From: Lachnospiraceae bacterium
GTDB taxonomy: Bacteria > Bacillota > Clostridia > Lachnospirales > Lachnospiraceae
Direction: 5' to 3'
DNA: 63,693 bases
Assembly: GCA_900771995.1 (NCBI GenBank)
Contig: CAAGQC010000099.1
Location: 1 to 63,693, forward strand
Below are positions 8,315-15,289 of this stretch, piece after piece; positions within the stretch are counted from its first letter, which is position 1, and the number at the start of each line of letters is the position of its first letter. Under the pieces are notes generated by a model, which did no database searches, was not told the origin of the DNA, and saw only the letters and a program-made list of their open reading frames with translations. The translations under genes were made by a program, and so were the position numbers.

Positions 8315-9178
8315 ATGTTTAAAATCGTTACAGACAGTACTGCTGATCTGCCGGTGGAGTATCTGAAGGAACATGATCTTGGATGCATGAACTTAAGTTA
8401 CATCATGGATGGTGTAACCTACGGACAAGGACAGGAACTTCCCGAAAAAGAATTCTATGCATTGATGAGACAGGGCAAGATGCCGACCACCTCCCAGGTC
8501 AATCCGGAGGAAGCAAAAGCCCATTTTACAGAATACCTGAAAGAAAATAAAGAAATTCTCTGCATCGCTTTCTCCTCCGGATTGAGCGGTACTTACAACA
8601 GCATGCGGATCGCAGCAGAAGAGATCATGGAGGAACAGCCAGACTGCAGGATCATTGTCATCGACAGTCTGTGTGCATCTCTGGGAGAGGGACTGCTGGT
8701 CCACAAGGCAGTAACTTTGAGAGATCAGGGAAAGTCCCTGGAAGAAGTGGCAGAATGGGTGAAAAACAACCGTCTGCATCTGGTACATGTATTTACTGTA
8801 GATGATCTGTACCATTTGTACCGTGGCGGACGTGTCAGCAAGGCCACAGCGTTCGTGGGAACACTGGCCGGTATCAAGCCGAAGCTGCATGTGGACAACG
8901 AGGGACATCTGATCGTCATTGGCAAGGTAAGAGGACGTAAGAAATCCTTACATGCGCTGGTGGATTACATGGAAGAGAAGATGGGTTCCTACCGTGACCA
9001 GAACGATATCATCTTCATCAGTCACGGAGACGATCTGCCTGCGGCGGAACTGGTGAGAGATCTGGTGAAGGAGCGCTTTGGCATGGACAGCTTCCTCATC
9101 AACTACGTGGGTCCCACCATCGGTTCCCATTCCGGTCCCGGAACACTGGCTTTGTTCTTCCTGGGAGAAGAGAGATAA
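8315..9178 (+). CDS. DegV family fatty-acid-binding protein
   Basis: The 287-residue protein starts with FKIVTDSTADLP, the hallmark of DegV proteins, and contains SSGLSGTYNS near residue 86 and DLYHLYRGGRVSKATA in the middle. DegV/FakB proteins bind one fatty acid and, with a FakA kinase, present it for phosphorylation into membrane lipids; no fakA is in this window. The ATG at 8315 follows AGGAGGG (8302-8308) at ideal spacing and replaces an earlier in-frame start at 8291. It stands alone between its own promoter and a terminator. Confidence 0.93.
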   Translation: MFKIVTDSTADLPVEYLKEHDLGCMNLSYIMDGVTYGQGQELPEKEFYALMRQGKMPTTSQVNPEEAKAHFTEYLKENKEILCIAFSSGLSGTYNSMRIAAEEIMEEQPDCRIIVIDSLCASLGEGLLVHKAVTLRDQGKSLEEVAEWVKNNRLHLVHVFTVDDLYHLYRGGRVSKATAFVGTLAGIKPKLHVDNEGHLIVIGKVRGRKKSLHALVDYMEEKMGSYRDQNDIIFISHGDDLPAAELVRDLVKERFGMDSFLINYVGPTIGSHSGPGTLALFFLGEER

Positions 9179-9211
9179 TATCCGGCGAAAAGAGATCATT
9201 CTGCAATATGA

Positions 9212-9271
9212 AAAAGGCTGCCAGTTTCGAATCGGAAGTTATAGGATTCGGGACCGGCAGCCTTTTATTTT
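9212..9271. terminator. Bidirectional terminator between degV and cotJC
   Basis: AAAAGGCTGCC (9212-9222) pairs with GGCAGCCTTTT (9256-9266). T-rich tails occur on both strands, so one element serves the converging degV and cotJ transcripts. Confidence 0.85.
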
Positions 9272-9276
9272 AATCA

Positions 9277-9891
9277 TCAGGTCTCGCAGGAATCGCAGCG
9301 GTCAAAGCCGGGATTGAACGCGTAGAAGTTCTTGGAGTTCAGATGGTCCTGGGCGATGCGGAGGGCTTCCCCGAAACGCTGGTAATGGACGATCTCACGG
9401 GCACGGAGGAACTTGATGGGCTCGCAGACATCCGGGTCTTTGATGAGGCGTAAGATATTGTCGTAGGTGGAGCGGGCTTTCTGCTCCGCGGCCATATCCT
9501 CGTGCAGATCCGTGATAATGTCTCCTTTTACCTGAAATTCACAGGCATTGAAGGGCACGCCGCCGGCGGCCTGGGGCCAGACACCGATGGTATGATCCAC
9601 ATAATAATTGGCGAATCCGCTTTTCTCGATCTCCTCCATGGAGAGATCCCGGGTCAGCTGGTGGACTATGGTGGCAACCATTTCCAAATGTCCAAGTTCT
9701 TCGGTTCCGATATCTGTCAGCAGTCCGGCCACTTCCTTAAAGGGCATGGAATACCGCTGGGACAGATAACGCATGCTGGCCCCCATTTCCCCGTCGGGAC
9801 CGCCGTACTGGGAGATGATGACCTGTGCCAGTTTGGCATTGGGCTCCTTGATATTTACCGGATATTGTAATCTTTTCTCATAACTCCACAT
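9277..9891 (-). CDS. cotJC: Spore coat protein CotJC, manganese-catalase family
   Basis: The 204-residue protein is a ferritin-like di-metal catalase homologue. EMGASMRYLSQRY and TEELGHLEMV carry the metal-binding Glu/His pattern, and a second helix pair includes EQKARSTYDN. In Bacillus CotJC is an inner-coat protein resembling manganese catalase; peroxide removal during sporulation is inferred. The start overlaps the cotJB stop as TGATG, and GGAAGGAGG inside the end of cotJB is its ribosome-binding site. It is last in the cotJABC operon. The tail CDSCET has two cysteines. Confidence 0.95.
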   Translation of the reverse strand: MWSYEKRLQYPVNIKEPNAKLAQVIISQYGGPDGEMGASMRYLSQRYSMPFKEVAGLLTDIGTEELGHLEMVATIVHQLTRDLSMEEIEKSGFANYYVDHTIGVWPQAAGGVPFNACEFQVKGDIITDLHEDMAAEQKARSTYDNILRLIKDPDVCEPIKFLRAREIVHYQRFGEALRIAQDHLNSKNFYAFNPGFDRCDSCET

Positions 9892-10145
9892 CAGTCACAA
9901 CCTCCTTCCCAGGGCAGGGGAGCATTGCCCCAGCGCCACTCTCTGTTGCTTTCTGCCAGATCCTTCCGCAGGGGGTAATATTCTCTGGAGAATTCCCGCT
10001 CCATCTGGGATTTGATCCTTGCGTAATGGTTGAAATATTCCATGGCATTCCGGTCTGTGGGGTGAGTGTCCAGATACAGCATCAGATCTGTCAGGACGAA
10101 GTCGGCAATGCCGATGTCATGCAGCATTTTTTCTTCACTGCTCAT
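9891..10145 (-). CDS. cotJB: Spore coat protein CotJB
   Basis: The 84-residue protein has the CotJB pattern: FVLTDLMLYLDTHPTD, then an aromatic-rich segment around EREFSREYYPL and WRWGNAPLPWEGGCD at the end. It acts with CotJA and CotJC in the spore coat. The start at 10145 is set by AAGGAG nine bases upstream; the in-frame ATG at 10154 touches that site directly and is unlikely. Its ATG overlaps the cotJA stop as ATGA, which indicates translational coupling. Confidence 0.92.
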   Translation of the reverse strand: MSSEEKMLHDIGIADFVLTDLMLYLDTHPTDRNAMEYFNHYARIKSQMEREFSREYYPLRKDLAESNREWRWGNAPLPWEGGCD

Positions 10146-10312
10146 TTGACGCATCTCCTTCCTGTAAAGGGTTTATTCAGCTCCGGGAAAATGGTTCCGG
10201 CCTGATAGCCTTTTTCCAGATTTTCATACATTTTCGTGAAATGCTGCCAGGGAACGTAAGCCATGGCCAGAGGATATTTTTCAAAATGTTCCTCAAAAGA
10301 ATAGTCTTTCAT
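10142..10312 (-). CDS. cotJA: Short CotJA-like spore coat protein
   Basis: The 56-residue protein reads MKDYSFEEHFEKYPLAMAYV followed by PWQHF and GYQAGTIFPELNKPF. The last segments are the conserved CotJA core, but the protein is shorter than Bacillus CotJA. GGAAAGGA lies just upstream of the ATG at 10312; a longer in-frame extension to 10510 overlaps the divergent response-regulator gene and is rejected. On the minus strand, CATACCAT (10343-10350) resembles a mother-cell sigma-E -10 element with one mismatch, but no matching -35 was convincing. Confidence 0.88.
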   Translation of the reverse strand: MKDYSFEEHFEKYPLAMAYVPWQHFTKMYENLEKGYQAGTIFPELNKPFTGRRCVK

Positions 10313-10384
10313 AGCGATCCTTTCCGTAAATTCATTTATTATATGGTATGACCGGAGGAAAAAAGAGTGCGGAATAAATGAAAA

Positions 10385-10415
10385 GGATACAATTTGGATA
10401 CAAAGGTGGTATACT
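10385..10415 (+). promoter_or_regulatory. Tandem 11-bp direct repeats before the two-component operon
   Basis: GGATACAA occurs at 10385-10392 and again at 10396-10403, exactly 11 bp apart, followed by a -10-like TATACT at 10410-10415. No good -35 is placed for that -10. OmpR/PhoB-type response regulators bind direct repeats with 11-bp spacing, so autoregulation by the downstream regulator is a reasonable inference. Confidence 0.6.
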
Positions 10416-10451
10416 CTGTTAGAGAAAATAAATACATTGAGGGACAGGGAA

Positions 10452-11114
10452 ATGTTTAGAATATTAATTGCAGAAGATGAGGAGCCCATCGCCAATCTGA
10501 TCCGGATCAACCTGACGCGGTCCGGCTATGAGTGCACCTGGGCACCGGATGGGAAAACGGCGGCGGATCTCATGGAGCGGGAGAAATTCGATCTGGCACT
10601 TTTGGACATCATGCTGCCGGGAATCAACGGCTATGAACTGATGGATTATGCGAAAGCCTGTGAACTTCCGGTGATTTTTCTGACGGCGCTTGGCTCGACA
10701 GAACATAAGGTAAAAGGGCTCCGCATGGGAGCGGATGATTATCTGCCGAAGCCCTTTGAGATCGTGGAACTGCTGGCAAGAGTGGAAGCAGTGCTGCGCA
10801 GATATCATAAGACGGAGACTCTGTTGCAGGTCAATAATGTGACCATAGACACGACATCCCACAGAGTGACACTGGCTGGAGAGGAAATCTATCTGACACC
10901 GAAGGAATTTGACCTGTTGTTACTGTTTGCGAGGAACAAAAACAGGGCTTTGTACCGTGAGACAATTTATGAAACGGTATGGGGTGGTGAATACATGGGA
11001 CAGAGCCGGACGGTGGATCTGCATGTACAGCGGTTGAAGAAAAAGCTGCATTGGGAAGAGACTATAGTGGCAGTGTATAAAGTGGGGTATCGACTGAATG
11101 AAGTTCGCACATAA
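10452..11114 (+). CDS. OmpR/PhoB-type response regulator
   Basis: The 220-residue protein has a receiver domain with acidic pocket AEDEE, phosphoacceptor Asp52 in LLDIMLPG, and the switch Lys in DDYLPKPF. A winged-helix DNA-binding domain (about 125-218) carries LTPKEFDLLLLF and SRTVDLHVQRLRKK-like recognition-helix sequence (here QRLKKKL). The ATG at 10452 follows AGGGACAGGGA; a TTG 15 bases earlier is possible but less likely. The stop lies inside the sensor-kinase gene (17-base overlap). It runs opposite to cotJABC. Confidence 0.94.
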   Translation: MFRILIAEDEEPIANLIRINLTRSGYECTWAPDGKTAADLMEREKFDLALLDIMLPGINGYELMDYAKACELPVIFLTALGSTEHKVKGLRMGADDYLPKPFEIVELLARVEAVLRRYHKTETLLQVNNVTIDTTSHRVTLAGEEIYLTPKEFDLLLLFARNKNRALYRETIYETVWGGEYMGQSRTVDLHVQRLKKKLHWEETIVAVYKVGYRLNEVRT

Positions 11115-12573
11115 ATTATTCTTTTCCATTACAGCGCTCCTTACGGTGGCCTTTATGGTCTTCGGGAGTTTTATGTTGTCCTTCTACTTTAACCGGATGC
11201 TGGAGCGGGAGACGGAACAGGGAAAACGGGAGAATCTTCTGTTTCAGACCATTTACGATATGGTGTACCAGAATATGGAAAAATACGGTTCGGAATTCGC
11301 AGGAATACAGGCGGGGAATTCTGCTACGGAACGGATGGCTGGCCAGAACGGGACAGAATGTCTGATCCTTACGGCAGACGGACAGCTGACACTGACAGGC
11401 ACATTCAGACAGTCACAGGAAGAGATCCGGCAAAAAACAGGGGAAATGATTCAGATACTGGACACCGATGCCAACCAGATATATGGTGTCCGCAAGATAG
11501 GGACAGGATACTATCTGATCAGCATTATTGCGGATCAGCCGACGAATGCGGCAGATATAGTATATCTGGGAATTATGAAAGACTTGAGCAGCATCTACGA
11601 AGAACGGAACAACATGATGCGACAATACGGGATCGCACTGGCAGGCTTACTGGTCATCGGAGGTCTGGCAGCTTTTTTGCTGTCCAGATATCTGACCCAC
11701 CCCATAGAGCAGTTAAACCGTACGGCAGGAAGGATCGCGGAAGGAGACCTGGAGAAGCGGGCTTCCTATCAGGGAACGGATGAGATCGGGGAATTGTCCC
11801 AAAGCTTCAACCGGATGACGGACCGGCTGGTGCACCAGATGGAAGCAAAAGAACTGGAAGCAAAACAGAAGGAGGATTTTACGGCGGCATTTGCCCATGA
11901 ACTCAAGACCCCGTTGACTTCCATCATCGGATATGCGGATATGCTGAATTCCTATGAACTGACTGAGCAGGAACGGGGCGAGGCAACGTATTATATTTTC
12001 AGTCAGGGCAAACGGCTGGAGAGCCTGTCCCACAAACTGCTGGAACTGGTAGGCATGGACAGGCAGGAGATGGAATTCCGGAAGATACCCACCAGAGATC
12101 TGGAAGAAAATATCCGGGATACCATGCGGATCCCCTTTGAGCGGAAAGGGATCCGGGGGAAGATCAATCTGGAAAAAGGGGTGATCTGGGGCGACCGGGA
12201 TCTGCTTTTGTCCTTGTTATATAATTTGCTGGACAATGCCGTGAAAGCCGTGGAAGAGGGTGGTTTTATTCTCATGAAGGGAAGAAAACTTCCGCAGGGT
12301 TATGAAATCAAGGTTGTGGATAATGGCAGAGGAATCCCGCAGGAAGAGATTGCCCGGATCACGGAAGCCTTCTATATGGTAGATAAATCCAGATCCCGCA
12401 AGGAGGGCGGCGCCGGAATCGGAATGGCTCTCTGCCAGAAGATCATCACCCTGCATCAGGGAGAACTTAAGATCGACAGTAAGCTGGGAGAGGGGACCGT
12501 GATGCGTCTGTATTTTCCGGAGAAAGTACGGACAGGAACGGAGAAATTAAAGAGACAGGGGAGTAGACAGTAA
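11098..12573 (+). CDS. Sensor histidine kinase
   Basis: The 491-residue kinase has two membrane helices (about residues 8-28 and 180-200) around an extracytoplasmic sensor loop, then HAMP (200-250), a dimerisation domain with His267 in FAHELKTPLTS, and an ATPase domain with N-box LLDNAVKAV, DNGRGIP and GAGIGMAL. It should phosphorylate the regulator encoded just before it, with which it overlaps by 17 bases. The sensor loop has no recognisable ligand domain, so the signal is unknown. A third gene follows after three bases. Confidence 0.94.
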   Translation: MKFAHKLFFSITALLTVAFMVFGSFMLSFYFNRMLERETEQGKRENLLFQTIYDMVYQNMEKYGSEFAGIQAGNSATERMAGQNGTECLILTADGQLTLTGTFRQSQEEIRQKTGEMIQILDTDANQIYGVRKIGTGYYLISIIADQPTNAADIVYLGIMKDLSSIYEERNNMMRQYGIALAGLLVIGGLAAFLLSRYLTHPIEQLNRTAGRIAEGDLEKRASYQGTDEIGELSQSFNRMTDRLVHQMEAKELEAKQKEDFTAAFAHELKTPLTSIIGYADMLNSYELTEQERGEATYYIFSQGKRLESLSHKLLELVGMDRQEMEFRKIPTRDLEENIRDTMRIPFERKGIRGKINLEKGVIWGDRDLLLSLLYNLLDNAVKAVEEGGFILMKGRKLPQGYEIKVVDNGRGIPQEEIARITEAFYMVDKSRSRKEGGAGIGMALCQKIITLHQGELKIDSKLGEGTVMRLYFPEKVRTGTEKLKRQGSRQ

Positions 12574-12576
12574 AAG

Positions 12577-13530
12577 ATGAAAAGACATGGAAGAACGGAA
12601 AATAAAAATTTATTACTGTGTATGGGCGGACTGCTTTTGCTGGTTGCATTTGCTTTTGCAGGACCCGGACTGCTGCTTCGATTACAGGATAAAAGTAGAT
12701 TGACTCAGTCGGTCAGCACAACAAACACCGGAACTGACTACACGGTCTGGCAGGATGATTACGAGACGGATACGGTCCGGAGACTGCAGAAGCTGGCGGA
12801 CGGGATCGCTGCGGGCAAACAGTATTATGCCTCGGAGCAGGATTACGAAGAGGCAACGGATGGGGAAATCTACGATCTTCTGGACAAATATATTTTAAGC
12901 ACGGATTGGAATTATGCTTTTCAGGATATGGGAATGATCCCGGAGGATTATTTTTACAAATATCTGGATAATGATCACATTTCCATCAAAAGATATATTT
13001 TGTATGATGAGAAACTGACGGACGGTGTGGCGATCATGGCCTATGACATCTGTGTGAAGGAACAGGATCCGGAGGACACGGGAGTCAGCATAGAATGCAT
13101 TGTGGATTCCGAGACCGGGACACTCTATGGCATGAAGGTGGTATTGGAAAATGAGTCAGAACCGGTAACCTGGGATAATATCGGTGCGGATGCCCCTTAT
13201 TATTTTATTACAGATTATATGCAGTCCTATCTGCAGGATTATAATTCCGAAACTTATACGGAAGTATATGGAATAGAAAGTGATGCGCAAAGTGATACTA
13301 ATGTCCAGATCCTGTGGGATAAAGAGGCGAAAATAGAAGCAAAAGCCCGGACAGCCTCCGCAACCGACACCGGGGAGTACACGTATGATCTGGATTACGG
13401 AGAGCATCAGCTGCATCTTCTTGTGACATTGTTAAATGCCTCCGCCGGGCAGCTGGAAAAAGGGGTGGGATATCTGTTCGGAATCCGTGAAATTGTCGAA
13501 CAGATACCGGATTTTCTGCCGGATATCTAG
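12577..13530 (+). CDS. Uncharacterised membrane-anchored protein of the two-component operon
   Basis: The 317-residue protein has one N-terminal hydrophobic helix (about residues 12-33) that would anchor an extracytoplasmic domain of about 280 residues. That domain is rich in D, E and Y (for example YTVWQDDYETDTVRRLQKL and DYNSETYTEVYG). I recognise no enzymatic motif, lipobox or cell-wall anchor. Three bases separate it from the kinase, so it is probably co-transcribed. It may be an accessory sensor or an output of the system; either is inference. Confidence 0.75.
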   Translation: MKRHGRTENKNLLLCMGGLLLLVAFAFAGPGLLLRLQDKSRLTQSVSTTNTGTDYTVWQDDYETDTVRRLQKLADGIAAGKQYYASEQDYEEATDGEIYDLLDKYILSTDWNYAFQDMGMIPEDYFYKYLDNDHISIKRYILYDEKLTDGVAIMAYDICVKEQDPEDTGVSIECIVDSETGTLYGMKVVLENESEPVTWDNIGADAPYYFITDYMQSYLQDYNSETYTEVYGIESDAQSDTNVQILWDKEAKIEAKARTASATDTGEYTYDLDYGEHQLHLLVTLLNASAGQLEKGVGYLFGIREIVEQIPDFLPDI

Positions 13531-13624
13531 GTGGGACAGGAAGCCGGCAAATCGGCCGGACAGCGGTATAAAACAGTAAAAATCAGAATATATTTTAGAA
13601 AATAAGCCGGGAGACAGGACTTCT

Positions 13625-15031
13625 ATGATCACAGGGATAAAAAGCTTTTTACAGCAGACAGACCGGATCCTGTGGGGTCCCTGGCTTATTTTTTTATTGT
13701 TGGGAACCGGCTGTTATCTGATGATAAGTTTACGGTTTCTGCCATTGAAAAATCTGCCTGCGGCACTCCGGCTTGTATTCCGTCCGGAGTGCCGGAAGGG
13801 AAGCGGGGAGGCGGGAGTTACGTCCTTTTCCGCCCTGACTACAGAACTGGCGGCTACCATCGGCACAGGGAACATTGTAGGCGTAGCCACGGCCATGGTG
13901 CTGGGAGGGCCGGGAGCCCTGTTCTGGATGTTATTGTCCGGCATCATCGGCCTGTCTACCAAACTGGTGGAAAGCACACTGTGTGTCCGGTATCGGGTGA
14001 AAAATCAAAAGGGGGAACCGGTGGGCGGCCCCATGTATGTACTGCAAAATGCCTTTCCTCATAAAAATACAGGCAGGATCCTTGCAGTGCTGTTTGCGGC
14101 CTTTGCAGTGCTGGCATCCTTCGGCATGGGGAATATGACCCAGGGAAATTCCATTGCAGAGGCGCTGGCAGTGACTTTTCAGGTAAAGCAGACCGTGACG
14201 GGACTGGTTTTAAGTCTGCTTACGATTCTTGTGATCCTTGGGGGAATCGGGGCTATCGCCGGAGTGACGGCATATCTGGTGCCCTGCATGGCGGTATTTT
14301 ATCTGTTCGGAACGGGAATGGTGATCTTTACCCATCTGCAGAATCTTCCGGCAGGGATCCTGCAGATCCTGTGGGGAGCCTTCTGCCCGGAATCCATGGC
14401 AGGGGGAGTTATGGGATTTCTGTGGGCGGCAGGGAGTGGTGTTGCCCATTCCGGCAGGCTGGCAATGCGCTACGGCGTCTCCCGGGGCGTATTTTCCAAC
14501 GAAGCGGGATTAGGTGCCGCTGGTATCAGTGCTGCTGCCGCAGATACGCAGGATCCGGTGCGGCAGGGCTATATCAGCATGACGGGAGTCTTTATCGACA
14601 CCATTGTGATCTGCTCCCTGACGGGGCTTGCCATTGCCGCCAGCGGAATGCTGGGGCAGCGGGATATGCAGGGGGAACTCCTGAACGGAACGGCTCTGAT
14701 GATCGCCATTTTTTCCACCACCTTCGGCAGGGTGGGAGAATGGATGCTTACGATCTCCATTGTGCTGTTTGCATTTGCTACCATCATCGCCTGGGAATAT
14801 CAGGGGGAGAAAGCCTTCGAATATCTGACGGGCAGCTGTGACAAGACCGGATGGTATCGACTGTGTTACGGACTGGTTACTTTCCTGGGGGCGGTCTGTT
14901 CCCTGGAAGCGGTATGGGATTTTTCGGATATCTGCAACGGACTGATGGCAGTGCCGAATCTGTTGGCGGTACTGGTACTGTCGAAAGGAGTCTGCCGGGA
15001 GATCAAAAACTATAACATTTCTGAGAAATAG
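13625..15031 (+). CDS. Sodium:alanine/glycine symporter (AGCS family)
   Basis: The 468-residue carrier has about ten hydrophobic helices. AGCS signatures are LAATIGTGNIVGVATA (about residues 76-91), GGPMYVLQNAF and GVSRGVFSNEAGLGAAG. The family imports small neutral amino acids such as alanine or glycine with sodium. GGGAGACAGG lies upstream of the ATG. It follows the two-component operon by 94 bases without a clear terminator between, so shared control is possible but unproven. The manganese-riboswitch promoter begins 30 bases after its stop. Confidence 0.92.
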   Translation: MITGIKSFLQQTDRILWGPWLIFLLLGTGCYLMISLRFLPLKNLPAALRLVFRPECRKGSGEAGVTSFSALTTELAATIGTGNIVGVATAMVLGGPGALFWMLLSGIIGLSTKLVESTLCVRYRVKNQKGEPVGGPMYVLQNAFPHKNTGRILAVLFAAFAVLASFGMGNMTQGNSIAEALAVTFQVKQTVTGLVLSLLTILVILGGIGAIAGVTAYLVPCMAVFYLFGTGMVIFTHLQNLPAGILQILWGAFCPESMAGGVMGFLWAAGSGVAHSGRLAMRYGVSRGVFSNEAGLGAAGISAAAADTQDPVRQGYISMTGVFIDTIVICSLTGLAIAASGMLGQRDMQGELLNGTALMIAIFSTTFGRVGEWMLTISIVLFAFATIIAWEYQGEKAFEYLTGSCDKTGWYRLCYGLVTFLGAVCSLEAVWDFSDICNGLMAVPNLLAVLVLSKGVCREIKNYNISEK

Positions 15032-15060
15032 AAAATTCGAAAGGAATGCTTTTTAAAATA

Positions 15061-15089
15061 TTGACGGTGTTTTTGGCATATGTTATAAT
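15061..15089 (+). promoter_or_regulatory. Strong promoter of the manganese operon
   Basis: TTGACG at 15061-15066 and TATAAT at 15084-15089 are separated by 17 bases, with an extended -10 TG at 15081-15082. Transcription should begin near 15096, at the 5' edge of the riboswitch. Confidence 0.85.
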
Positions 15090-15097
15090 TCAAGAAA

Positions 15098-15246
15098 TCT
15101 TAGGGAGTAGTTCGCATCTGTCATGCAGATGTTGTACTTTTCGTCATCACGTTATTTAAACAGAAATAAACCGGATGGTACACTTGAGAGAGGAACGAGA
15201 CTTTTATTGTACGTTTATCGTACAATAAAAGTCTCGTTCTTTTTTT
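15098..15246 (+). ncRNA. yybP-ykoY (manganese) riboswitch with terminator
   Basis: The leader has the conserved yybP-ykoY blocks GGGAGTAG (15103-15110) and TCGTCATCACG (15141-15151), with a CATCTG/CAGATG hairpin (15115-15131) between. An expression platform follows: a perfect 21-bp stem (15193-15213 with 15219-15239, loop TTTAT) and seven T residues to 15246. The family binds Mn2+ and usually turns on Mn exporters. Here Mn2+ is expected to prevent the terminator and allow the ATPase operon. The assignment rests on motif recognition and the downstream gene. Confidence 0.82.
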
Positions 15247-15289
15247 GTACTAGCGACGAGGAAAATAGGAAGGCAAAAGGAGGCAGTAT

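Noticed and set aside
13672..14064. Second frame inside the symporter gene
   Set aside because: It is entirely contained in the well-supported symporter frame and has no ribosome-binding site.
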